Source of the DNA: Parapedobacter sp964613725
Lineage (GTDB): Bacteria; Bacteroidota; Bacteroidia; Sphingobacteriales; Sphingobacteriaceae
NCBI GenBank assembly: GCA_964613725.1
Contig: CAZTJY010000039.1
Location: forward strand, 1 to 29,718
Direction: 5' to 3'
DNA length: 29,718 nt
Made by a program: the position numbers and the translations under genes. The notes under the pieces are model-generated. The model saw only the letters and a list, made by a program, of their open reading frames with translations. It was not told where the DNA came from and ran no database searches. Positions 14,696-21,818 of this stretch are shown here, in pieces; within the stretch, counting starts at the first letter, position 1, and each line of letters begins with the position of its first letter.

Positions 14696-14703
14696 CAAAG
14701 ATA
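14696..14703 (-). promoter_or_regulatory. Candidate -7 box of pyrH
   Basis: CAAAGATA on plus reads TATCTTTG on minus, an exact TAnnTTTG box 34 bases before the chosen ATG. The -33 element is not clear. Confidence 0.5.
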
Positions 14704-14714
14704 AAAGAAATTTT

Positions 14715-15842
14715 TTAACTGGCAGCGATGACCTCCTGGTAATACTGCTCGTATAGCGGCATGATATTCGCTAATTGGAAATCCTTGGCTCGGTTCAATG
14801 CAGCTTCTTTGAATTGCTCTAGCCGTTCGTTGTTTTCGAGGATGTATATGGCATTGGCCGCCATCGAGTCCACATCGCCTATGTCACTGAGAAAACCGGT
14901 CACGCCTTCGACATTCAGCTCGGGTAGCCCACCGGAATTTGACGAGACGACAGGTACCTTACATGCCATGGCCTCAAGTGCGGCCAAGCCGAAGCTCTCT
15001 GACCCGGAGGGGATGAGGAACAGGTCGGATACCGAAAGAATTTCCTCGATGGCATCCTGCTTACCGAGGAAACGAATGTCGTTAGCCACGCCCAGTTCCC
15101 GCGACAGCTGCTCAGCAGCGGTACGTTCGGGCCCATCGCCTACCATTAGCAGTTTACTGGCAATCTTCTCTTGCACCTTCTTGAAGATGCGGATGACGTC
15201 CGTGGTGCGTTTCACTTTCCGGAAATTGGATGTATGTACCAACACACGCTCGTCGCCGGGGGCGATGGCTTGCTTGAAATGCTGCCGTGGCTTGAGGTTA
15301 AAACGACCTAGATCGATGAAGTTCGGGATAACGCGGATTTCGCGCTTGATGTCAAAATAATCCAATGTCTCCGCTTTCAGGTTTTCTGAAACCGCCGTAA
15401 CCCCGTCCGATTGGTTAATCGAAAAGGTAACTACCGGACTATAGCTGGCGTCTTTGCCTACTAAGGTGATGTCGGTTCCGTGCAGCGTGGTAACTACAGG
15501 GATATTGATGCCATAGGTAGCCAGTATCTGTTTGGCCATGAACGCAGCTGAGGCGTGGGGAATGGCATAATGCACATGCAGCACGTCGAGTTTCTCGAAA
15601 CGGACCACATCCACCAGCTTGCTCGCCAGTGCGAGTTCGTAAGGAGGGAAGTCGAACAATGGATATTTGGATATCGTCACCTCGTGGTAATAGAGGTTTT
15701 CCGAAAAGAAATCCAGTCGGGCGGGTTGGCTGTAGGTGATGAAATGAATCTGGTGCCCGTTGGCAGCCAAAGCCTTGCCCAATTCCGTAGCGACTACACC
15801 GCTTCCACCAAAGGTGGGATAACATACGATACCGATCTTCAT
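14715..15842 (-). CDS. bshA: N-acetyl-alpha-D-glucosaminyl L-malate synthase (bacillithiol synthesis)
   Basis: 375 residues from MKIGIVCYPTFGGSGVVATE. A GT4 glycosyltransferase of the BshA type: it joins N-acetylglucosamine from UDP-GlcNAc to L-malate, the first step of bacillithiol synthesis. The N-terminal CYPTFGGSGVVATELGKALA and HVHYAIPHASAAFMAKQIL are characteristic, as are VTTLHGTDITLVG, VIPNFIDLGRF and the C-terminal donor-site motif SESFGLAALEAMACKVPVVS followed by GGLPE. The frame has nine more codons upstream (start 15869), unlike the family. Bacillithiol occurs in many Bacteroidota; bshB and bshC are not in this window. The gene ends 53 bases before the pyrH start codon on the same strand. 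Confidence 0.93.
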   Translation of the reverse strand: MKIGIVCYPTFGGSGVVATELGKALAANGHQIHFITYSQPARLDFFSENLYYHEVTISKYPLFDFPPYELALASKLVDVVRFEKLDVLHVHYAIPHASAAFMAKQILATYGINIPVVTTLHGTDITLVGKDASYSPVVTFSINQSDGVTAVSENLKAETLDYFDIKREIRVIPNFIDLGRFNLKPRQHFKQAIAPGDERVLVHTSNFRKVKRTTDVIRIFKKVQEKIASKLLMVGDGPERTAAEQLSRELGVANDIRFLGKQDAIEEILSVSDLFLIPSGSESFGLAALEAMACKVPVVSSNSGGLPELNVEGVTGFLSDIGDVDSMAANAIYILENNERLEQFKEAALNRAKDFQLANIMPLYEQYYQEVIAAS

Positions 15843-15969
15843 GTACTCCCGTTTGTTTGTTGCCAGCAAAGTACGGATAAATTTCCCGTTGGGATATTCA
15901 TCCGAACGTAAAAAGATTGGGATATTTGTCGTATTCCGGCTGCATTTACATTTAAAACTAAAAAATTAA

Positions 15970-16000
15970 TTGTAAAACTAATTAATTAGTTTTACCTTTG
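15970..16000 (+). promoter_or_regulatory. blaI promoter (-33 TTG, -7 TACCTTTG)
   Basis: TTG at 15970-15972, 20 bases, then TACCTTTG at 15993-16000: a full match to the Bacteroidota housekeeping promoter in both sequence and spacing. The 24-bp palindrome fills the space between the two elements and overlaps both by a few bases. Confidence 0.85.
15972..15995. promoter_or_regulatory. BlaI-family operator, perfect 24-bp palindrome
   Basis: Half-site GTAAAACTAATT (15972-15983) is followed directly by its exact reverse complement (15984-15995). Its ACTA...TAGT core resembles the dyads bound by BlaI/MecI dimers. The position, between the -33 and -7 elements just upstream of a blaI-type gene, indicates autorepression. 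Confidence 0.85.
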
Positions 16001-16038
16001 GCTTTAGCATTTAGCAAATGGTACAAAATCAAGATATA

Positions 16039-16419
16039 ATGAAAGAATTCAAGGAACTTACCCGCGCGGAAGAGCAGATCATGCAGGAACTATGGAACCT
16101 CGAGCAAGCGTTCGTAAAGGATGTCATCGAGCAATTACCCAGCCCAAAGCCCGCTTACAATACAGTATCCACCATTATCCGGATATTGGAGACCAAGGGG
16201 TTTGTGGGGCATGAATCATTCGGAAAGAGCCATCGATATTACCCGTTGGTATCTAAAGAAGACTACCGTACGTTCGCTACGGGAAAGTTGTTGCAGGGGT
16301 ATTTCGACAATTCGCCGCGTAACATGCTCTCCTTCTTTGTGGAAGAGCAAAAGCTGGACTTGCAAGATGCCGATGAACTACTAAAGATGCTCGAAGCAGC
16401 AAAAACGAAAAATAAATAA
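16039..16419 (+). CDS. BlaI/MecI/CopY-family transcriptional repressor
   Basis: 126 residues from the ATG at 16039 (MKEFKELTRAEEQIMQELWN). An in-frame ATG seven codons earlier (16018) is possible but would leave a leader of only about 12 bases. The winged helix is clear: EEQIMQELWNLEQAFVKDVI, then PAYNTVSTIIRILETKGFVG as recognition helix and wing. The C-terminal helices (LSFFVEEQKLDLQDADELLK) form the dimer part. Members are dimeric repressors inactivated by cleavage when a membrane M56 peptidase senses a signal. The partner peptidase follows 36 bases downstream and a perfect palindrome covers the promoter, so this is an autoregulated repressor-sensor pair. Confidence 0.92.
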   Translation: MKEFKELTRAEEQIMQELWNLEQAFVKDVIEQLPSPKPAYNTVSTIIRILETKGFVGHESFGKSHRYYPLVSKEDYRTFATGKLLQGYFDNSPRNMLSFFVEEQKLDLQDADELLKMLEAAKTKNK

Positions 16420-16455
16420 TACATATTGAATCGTTCACGATTAAACCCTATTGTT

Positions 16456-17649
16456 ATGATGTATTTCGTGTTAGCCAACCTGTACCTCTGTGTTTTTTAC
16501 GGCTTTTACCACTTTTTCCTACGTCGGGAGACGTTCTTCCAGGTAAACCGGGCGTATCTGTTGGCTGGTTTGGCGCTGGCGTTTACGCTACCACTTGCCG
16601 AGTATGGCGGGTTTGATGGCGGAGCCATTTATCACTACCAGCTGCCTGCCCTGCAATTAGGGAGGGCTTCTGCTACGCAATCCATGACCGGGAAGGGCGT
16701 CACCGATGTGTTTGGCTCGTTGGTTCCGGTAATTTACGTATTGGGTTGCTTGGTGATGGCCACGTTGGTGGCGGTGCGGGCATGGCGAACGGCTGCAGCA
16801 TTGGGAAGCGGTGCAAAGGGGCAGGCGTTTTCCTTCTTTGGGATGGTCCGAATCGACCGCAGTACCTTTGATAGCGCGGAGGTAGCACACCACGAAAAGG
16901 TGCATATGCAAGAGTGGCACAGCGCCGATGTGGTCATCATGCAGGTGGTGAAGATATTCCATTGGTTCAATCCGCTAGTGTATGCCTATGAGCGGGCACT
17001 TCGGTTGCAGCATGAATATATAGCCGATCGGAAAACGGCGGCTGACAACCAGTTGGCTTATGCCGAACTGTTGGTATCGAGCGCGATGGGGGTAAGTGGC
17101 CCGGTTTTGACCAATGCGTTTTCGAACGGCAACCTGCTGAAACGGCGCGTCACCATGTTGCTGTGCCACGACTCACCTCGGTGCCGCATTTGGCGTTATG
17201 GGGCCTTGATACCTGTTGTGGCTGGGATGTTACTGTTCTCGGCAGCTTGTAACCAGGATGGGCAGATCGAAATGGAGCAAGATGTGACTAGCTCACAGGT
17301 AGGAACCGACGTGTTGCCATGGGACCCCGATGTTGTGTTTATCGAAACTGAGGAAAGCCCAGAGCCGCCAGGCGGCATGCGCGCTTTCATGGATTATATA
17401 GGTCAGAATTACGAATTTCCGCAGGAAGCGATAGAAGCAGGTGTCACCGGCCTGGTGCAAGTTTCGTTTGTCATCGAACGCGATGGAAGCCTTACGGATA
17501 TGAAAATTGTCAGGGATTTGGGTTATAACACAGGTGCCGCCGCTATCCGCGTATTGCAAAGCAGCAGCAAATGGTCGCCTGGTGTGCAAAATGGCCGGCC
17601 CGTGCGGGTGGCGTACACCTTGCCAATCCGGTTGAATCTGCAACAGTAA
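16456..17649 (+). CDS. BlaR1-like M56 membrane metallopeptidase with C-terminal TonB domain
   Basis: 397 residues from the ATG at 16456 (MMYFVLANLYLCVFYGFYHF). A TTG at 16426 is an unlikely alternative. Membrane segments lie near 1-22, 34-48, 86-107 and 252-266. The cytoplasmic zinc-peptidase domain has HEKVH (146-150) and the downstream HEYIADRKTA with the third ligand Glu197. After the last membrane segment come a linker and a TonB C-terminal-type domain (VTGLVQVSFVIERDGSLTDM to the end). BlaR1 proper carries a penicillin-binding sensor there, so a beta-lactam signal is not implied. By analogy it cleaves, or triggers cleavage of, the repressor encoded just upstream. The TonB-like domain suggests contact with an outer-membrane or cell-wall component. 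Confidence 0.9.
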   Translation: MMYFVLANLYLCVFYGFYHFFLRRETFFQVNRAYLLAGLALAFTLPLAEYGGFDGGAIYHYQLPALQLGRASATQSMTGKGVTDVFGSLVPVIYVLGCLVMATLVAVRAWRTAAALGSGAKGQAFSFFGMVRIDRSTFDSAEVAHHEKVHMQEWHSADVVIMQVVKIFHWFNPLVYAYERALRLQHEYIADRKTAADNQLAYAELLVSSAMGVSGPVLTNAFSNGNLLKRRVTMLLCHDSPRCRIWRYGALIPVVAGMLLFSAACNQDGQIEMEQDVTSSQVGTDVLPWDPDVVFIETEESPEPPGGMRAFMDYIGQNYEFPQEAIEAGVTGLVQVSFVIERDGSLTDMKIVRDLGYNTGAAAIRVLQSSSKWSPGVQNGRPVRVAYTLPIRLNLQQ

Positions 17650-17684
17650 GAGAGGAACTGTCCTGCCTTTTCAAGTGAAATCAT

Positions 17685-17715
17685 TGCCCGGCCATTGAGT
17701 CGGGCATTTTTTTTT
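17685..17715 (+). terminator. Rho-independent terminator of the blaI-blaR1 operon
   Basis: TGCCCG (17685-17690) and CGGGCA (17701-17706) form a GC-rich stem with a 10-base loop, followed by nine T (17707-17715). It lies 35 bases after the stop. The last T starts the next gene's -7 box. Confidence 0.88.
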
Positions 17716-17722
17716 AACTTTG
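17695..17722 (+). promoter_or_regulatory. Promoter of the DUF819 gene, fused to the terminator
   Basis: TAACTTTG at 17715-17722 is an exact TAnnTTTG box. A TTG at 17695-17697 lies 17 bases upstream, within the terminator loop. The predicted transcript start is near 17728, which favours the ATG at 17763. Confidence 0.6.
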
Positions 17723-17762
17723 GGTCGTACCAATGAAGTTGAGTGATTACCAATTGAAGACC

Positions 17763-19010
17763 ATGGACAACAATGTAAACGCTTCGGCACTGATTACCGA
17801 TGATGCTATCGTATTCGGACTGCTCATGGTCATCTTGGCCGTGATATTCTATACGTCCAACAGTAAGCATACCGGATTCCGAAAGTTTTATGCCATCTTA
17901 CCTCCGCTATTGCTCTCCTACTTTGTGCCGGGCTTGTTCCATTCATTCGGTATCATATCCGGTAGTGAGTCTGAACTGTATACCATGAGTTCCAACTATT
18001 TGCTCCCTGCGTGTTTAGTGTTGTTTACGTTGAATCTGAATTTCCGGGAAGTGTGGAAACTACGGAAAAACGCCGGTTTACTGTTCTTTACGGGTATGAT
18101 CGGTATCATATTGGGCGGGCCTTTTGCCGTATGGTTGTTTTCGTTGTTCGCGCCGGAAGTGGTGTCGGGCGAAGTATGGAGAGGGTTGGCCACCTTAGCC
18201 GGCTCGTGGATCGGGGGTGGGGCTAACCAGGCTGCTTTGTACCGTATTTTTGAACCGCCGCCAGAGATTTTTGCCGGCGTCGTGGCTGTCGACGTGTTTG
18301 TGGCTTATGGGTGGATGGCCGTTTTGCTTTACGGAGCGAGCAAACAACAGCGGCTCGACCGTTACTTCAGGGCCACAGGGGATCAAGTGCAAGAGCTTAC
18401 GCAGCGCATGGAGGCTTATACGGAAGATTCGGGAAAAGCCAACGAAACAAAGGATTACATCATCATGCTGGGCATTGCCTTTGGTGTAACCGGGATTGCC
18501 CACTTATTGTCAGGTCATATCGCGGATTACATCAGCACGCATGCCCCACAGCTCGATAAATTTAGCCTCACGTCGAGCTTTTTCTGGTTGATCCTGTTGG
18601 CCACATTGATGGGTATCGGCTTGTCTTTCACCAAAGCCCGGCGGCTGGAAGCGAAAGGAGCGTCGCGTGTAGCCACGGTTTTTTTATATGTTCTCATTGC
18701 TACGATTGGCATGCAGATGAATATTTTTGCGATTTTGGATAACCCTGGCCTGTTTTTAGTTGGTCTCGTCTGGTTGGCCTTCCATGCACTGCTGCTATTT
18801 GCGGTGGCCAAATTGGTTAAAGCCCCCTTCTTTTTTGTGGCAGTGGGTAGTATGGGCAATATCGGCGGTGTGGCCTCTGCTTCGGTTACCGCGGCGGCAT
18901 TCCACTCGGCGTTGGTTCCCGTGGGCGTGTTCATTGCCGTGCTTGGCTATGCCGTGGGAACTTATGCAGCCTACCTGTGTGGCATATTGATGCAAATGGT
19001 GGCACCTTGA
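17763..19010 (+). CDS. DUF819 family integral membrane protein
   Basis: 415 residues from MDNNVNASALITDDAIVFGL. An ATG ten codons earlier (17733) is possible but lies almost on the predicted transcript start. There are about ten to twelve membrane segments, for example AIVFGLLMVILAVIFYT, LLFFTGMIGIILGGPFAVWL and FFFVAVGSMGNIGGVASASV. The conserved LAGSWIGGGANQAAL near residue 150 and the second glycine-rich repeat late in the protein are the DUF819 (YjcL-like) signature. The two-fold layout resembles secondary transporters with inverted repeats. The substrate is unknown. It is a single gene with its own promoter, between a terminator and prfB. Confidence 0.85.
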   Translation: MDNNVNASALITDDAIVFGLLMVILAVIFYTSNSKHTGFRKFYAILPPLLLSYFVPGLFHSFGIISGSESELYTMSSNYLLPACLVLFTLNLNFREVWKLRKNAGLLFFTGMIGIILGGPFAVWLFSLFAPEVVSGEVWRGLATLAGSWIGGGANQAALYRIFEPPPEIFAGVVAVDVFVAYGWMAVLLYGASKQQRLDRYFRATGDQVQELTQRMEAYTEDSGKANETKDYIIMLGIAFGVTGIAHLLSGHIADYISTHAPQLDKFSLTSSFFWLILLATLMGIGLSFTKARRLEAKGASRVATVFLYVLIATIGMQMNIFAILDNPGLFLVGLVWLAFHALLLFAVAKLVKAPFFFVAVGSMGNIGGVASASVTAAAFHSALVPVGVFIAVLGYAVGTYAAYLCGILMQMVAP

Positions 19011-19052
19011 TCGGTGGGGATAAAAAGATAAACCAATAAAGCCAAAAATACA

Positions 19053-19060
19053 TACCTTTG
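19053..19060 (+). promoter_or_regulatory. Candidate -7 box TACCTTTG of prfB
   Basis: Exact TAnnTTTG box ending five bases before the prfB ATG, identical to the blaI box. No TTG is found at the -33 distance. If used, the mRNA would be nearly or fully leaderless. Confidence 0.4.
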
Positions 19061-19065
19061 TGCCT

Positions 19066-20152
19066 ATGACCAAAGAACAGATACAGGACTTGAGGGATCG
19101 AACGGCTTCCCTGAGGAGGCACCTTTGACATCGATGCGCGCAAAAAAGAAATAGATAGCGAGCAGGCCACCACTTTGGAACCCGGTTTCTGGGATGACTC
19201 GAAGGCGGCCGAGAAAGTCCTGCATTCCATCAAAAGCAAGAAAATATGGACCGACCACTTCGATGAGGTCGCTGCTGCGGTGGATGACACCGCCGTGATG
19301 TACGAGTTTTTCCAAGCCGGCGATGCTACCGAAGTGGAGGCCCAAGAACAGTATGACATCGCGTTGGGCAAGGTGGAAGCATTGGAATTCAAGAACATGC
19401 TCAGTGCGGAAGAAGACCAGTTGGATGCGGTATTGCAAATCACGGCGGGTGCAGGCGGTACGGAGAGTTGCGATTGGGCGGGCATGCTGATGCGGATGTA
19501 CATCATGTGGGGTGAAGGCAGCGGCTACAAGGTAACGGAGCAGGATTACCAGGAAGGCGACGTAGCGGGTATCAAAACGGTCACCCTGCAATTTTCGGGC
19601 AATTTTGCTTATGGATACCTCAAAGGGGAAAATGGGGTACATCGTCTGGTGCGTATTTCGCCATTCGACTCCAATGCCAAGCGGCATACGTCTTTCGCCT
19701 CCGTGTATGTGTACCCTTTGGTGGACGATAACATTGAGATTGACGTCAAGGAATCCGAAATCGAATGGGATACCTTCCGGTCCGGCGGCGCTGGTGGCCA
19801 GAATGTGAATAAAGTGGAAACGGCCGTGCGCCTGCACCACAAGCCTACCGGCATCATCATCAAGAACCAGGAGTCGCGCTCACAATTGCAGAATAAGGAA
19901 AATGCGTTACGCCTACTGAAATCCCAATTGTATGAAATCGAGATGCGTAAGCGACAGGAAGCCAGCGCGGCGATAGAAGGTAACAAGAAAAAAATCGAAT
20001 GGGGCTCACAAATCAGGAATTATGTGCTGCACCCCTACAAGCTGGTGAAGGATCTACGCACTAACGTAGAGACATCCAACACACAAGCCGTGCTTGACGG
20101 CGATATCGATGAGTTCCTGAAAGCTTACTTGATGGAGTTCGGGGGAAGTTAA
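19066..20152 (+). CDS. prfB: Peptide chain release factor 2 with programmed +1 frameshift
   Basis: join(19066..19125,19127..20152), 361 residues. The zero frame starts at ATG 19066 (MTKEQIQDLRDRTASLRRHL) and meets an in-frame TGA at 19126-19128. Skipping T19126 gives DIDARKKEIDSEQ and then the normal RF2 body. The recoding site is complete: AGGAGG (19114-19119), three bases, CTT, TGA, C. RF2 reads UGA and UAA; low RF2 lets the ribosome pause at this UGA and shift, so the protein controls its own level. The stop-codon-reading SPF (198-200) and the catalytic GGQ (243-245) are intact. A plain ORF search would find only a fragment from about 19175. The stop overlaps the dcd stop. Confidence 0.97.
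19114..19129 (+). promoter_or_regulatory. RF2 +1 frameshift signal
   Basis: AGGAGG, CAC, CTT, TGA, C in the zero frame: an internal Shine-Dalgarno three bases before the slippery CUU, a poorly terminating UGA-C context, and the shift onto GAC. This is the standard prfB layout. Confidence 0.95.
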
Positions 20153-20685
20153 AATTCGTTCTTCCACATCATGCTCTCCACGGGCCGGGTAGTTTTCCTA
20201 TTATACTTCGCGTTCCCTTTGGTATTGTAAAAGACTTCGATGTCTCCTTCCACGTGGAAATAAATCAGTTGGCCGATCGGCATACCGGCGTAAACCCGAA
20301 CGGGTTGTGCTACGGAAATTTCCAATGTCCATGTGTTGCAGAATCCCACGTCGCCTTTGCCGGCGGTCGCATGGATATCGATGCCCAAGCGGCCCGTACT
20401 CGACTTGCCCTCAAGGAATGGAACGTGGTTATGGGTTTCGGTATATTCCAGGGTTACGCCGAGGTATAATGTGTTCGGCTCCAATACGAATCCGGTCTTC
20501 GGGATCTCGAAGTGTACGATTTCGTTGTGTTGCTTTGCATCCAATACGCGGTCTTTGTAAGTGGCCAGGTATTTGCCCAGGTGCACATCGTACGAATTCG
20601 TACCTAGGCATTCCCGGCGGAAAGGTTCGATAACGATGGAGCCGCTTTCCAGTTCTTCCAAAATACGTTTGTCGGATAAAATCAT
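20149..20685 (-). CDS. dcd: dCTP deaminase
   Basis: 178 residues. Deaminates dCTP to dUTP, feeding dUMP and then dTMP synthesis; a homotrimer of the dUTPase fold. Family features are MILSDKRILEELESG, CLGTNSYDVHLG (about 27-38), VPFLEGKSSTGRLGIDIHAT (88-107), GDVGFCNTWTLEI with the catalytic glutamate, and PVRVYAGMPIGQLIYF. The length is normal for the Bacteroidota form. It is convergent with prfB and its stop codon shares the TTAA at 20149-20152 with that of prfB. A minus-strand box TATTTTTG (20705-20712) is its likely promoter. Confidence 0.96.
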   Translation of the reverse strand: MILSDKRILEELESGSIVIEPFRRECLGTNSYDVHLGKYLATYKDRVLDAKQHNEIVHFEIPKTGFVLEPNTLYLGVTLEYTETHNHVPFLEGKSSTGRLGIDIHATAGKGDVGFCNTWTLEISVAQPVRVYAGMPIGQLIYFHVEGDIEVFYNTKGNAKYNRKTTRPVESMMWKNEF

Positions 20686-20704
20686 TTTTCAAATAAGCTC
20701 CGGG

Positions 20705-20712
20705 CAAAAATA
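20705..20712 (-). promoter_or_regulatory. Candidate -7 box of dcd
   Basis: CAAAAATA on plus is TATTTTTG on minus, an exact TAnnTTTG match 19 bases before the dcd ATG. No -33 element is clear. Confidence 0.4.
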
Positions 20713-20755
20713 CACTAATGAATCAGATTTTTAAGGGTATTTGGTAATAAATAGC

Positions 20756-20763
20756 TATTTTTG
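20756..20763 (+). promoter_or_regulatory. Candidate -7 box TATTTTTG of the phosphopantetheinyl transferase gene
   Basis: Exact TAnnTTTG box ending five bases before the ATG at 20769, the same geometry as at prfB. No TTG at the usual distance. AT-rich context, so chance is possible. Confidence 0.35.
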
Positions 20764-20768
20764 GTTTC

Positions 20769-21416
20769 ATGGCTTTAGCATATTTACGGGAGCTGGACAA
20801 TAACGTCCGGTTTGCCATTTGGCGCATCGAAGAATCGGCCGAAGACCTGATCAGTCGGATCCAGTTGGACGATCGCGAAAGGGCTATCCTGAGCCGATTG
20901 AACAAGGGTAAACGGACATTGCACTGGTTGGCTACGCGTGTGCTTTTACGGACCATGCTGGACACTTCGGGCTTCATCGACTGCCCGTCGGATGAAAACG
21001 GTAAGCCCTACCTGGTGAATTTTCCGCAGCGCATCTCGCTGACGCACTCGTTCGACTATGCTGCCGTGATGATGAGTGATCATGGCGAGGTAGGCATCGA
21101 CTTGGAATTGGTGAAGTCGAAAATCGTCCGTATTGCAGACAAGTTCATGAAGACCGACGAACTAGCAGCTATCGGCCGGGACCATGTGGGGAAACTCTAC
21201 GCCTGCTGGTGCGCCAAGGAAGCCGTATATAAACTACAGGGGAATAAAGGGGTTTCTTTTAAAGATAACATGACCATCCAACCGTTTGAGTTCCAAGATC
21301 AGGGGATCTTGTTTTTGGAGCTCGATGCGCCGCACCGCAGGGAACAATTCAAAGTATACTATGAGAAATTCCAGGAATATATGCTTGGCTATGTGATGGA
21401 AGGAGGGTTGGGATAG
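20769..21416 (+). CDS. 4'-phosphopantetheinyl transferase superfamily protein (Sfp type)
   Basis: 215 residues, in the size range of Sfp-type enzymes. It should move the 4'-phosphopantetheine arm of coenzyme A onto a serine of a carrier protein. Magnesium-binding and catalytic motifs are present: LTHSFDYAAVMM (H93), VGIDLELV (D111, E113) and WCAKEAVYKLQG (W147, K150, E151). No carrier-protein, fatty-acid or polyketide gene is close, so whether it serves the housekeeping acyl carrier protein or a special one is open. A 132-residue helical protein starts three bases after its stop, and the two are surely co-transcribed. Confidence 0.88.
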   Translation: MALAYLRELDNNVRFAIWRIEESAEDLISRIQLDDRERAILSRLNKGKRTLHWLATRVLLRTMLDTSGFIDCPSDENGKPYLVNFPQRISLTHSFDYAAVMMSDHGEVGIDLELVKSKIVRIADKFMKTDELAAIGRDHVGKLYACWCAKEAVYKLQGNKGVSFKDNMTIQPFEFQDQGILFLELDAPHRREQFKVYYEKFQEYMLGYVMEGGLG

Positions 21417-21419
21417 GCG

Positions 21420-21818
21420 ATGCTGAAAAGAGACTCGTTAACGGCGCAAATGCAGCAATTGAGCCACACGCTGGCGAAGGTGAAACGGCTTATTGTGGAG
21501 GAGCAGCAATTTGAAGCGCTTTCTTCCCTGGAAGCGGTATTGCGTGAGGCTTTCGGAACGTCAATCACCGATTTGTTGGAAACACCGGCCAACGTATTCC
21601 GCGGTAAGCTTGAGAAAGCAGGCTTTGCCCCGGAAGAGCTGAGTCTGTTGGCTGATTTTTTGGATACCACTGCCGAGACACGCGAACAGCCTTCCGACCG
21701 GGACCGGATTTGGGAAAAGGTTCTACTCATCTACGATACGCTGGAGCAAGAACATAAGGTCGTATCGTTTGCCCATATTGCGCGTAGGGCGTCGATTAAC
21801 GCGGCTCGCGGCGGCTAA
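21420..21818 (+). CDS. Small all-helical protein of unknown function
   Basis: 132 residues, not firmly recognised. It looks wholly alpha-helical: an N-terminal amphipathic pair (SLTAQMQQLSHTLAKVKRLI and EQQFEALSSLEAVLREAFG), a middle DLLETPANVFRGKLEKAGFA, then LSLLADFLDTTAETRE, with a basic C-terminal tail (HIARRASINAARGG). There is no signal peptide and no cysteine. The layout recalls the DUF6483-type helical-repeat proteins from memory, a weak suggestion. It starts three bases after the transferase stop, so the two may be functionally linked, and it overlaps the bcp stop by four bases on the opposite strand. Confidence 0.75.
   Translation: MLKRDSLTAQMQQLSHTLAKVKRLIVEEQQFEALSSLEAVLREAFGTSITDLLETPANVFRGKLEKAGFAPEELSLLADFLDTTAETREQPSDRDRIWEKVLLIYDTLEQEHKVVSFAHIARRASINAARGG

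Noticed and set aside
19066..19128. prfB as a pseudogene with a nonsense codon at 19126
   Set aside because: The stop sits in a complete RF2 recoding site and the downstream frame is a full, intact RF2.
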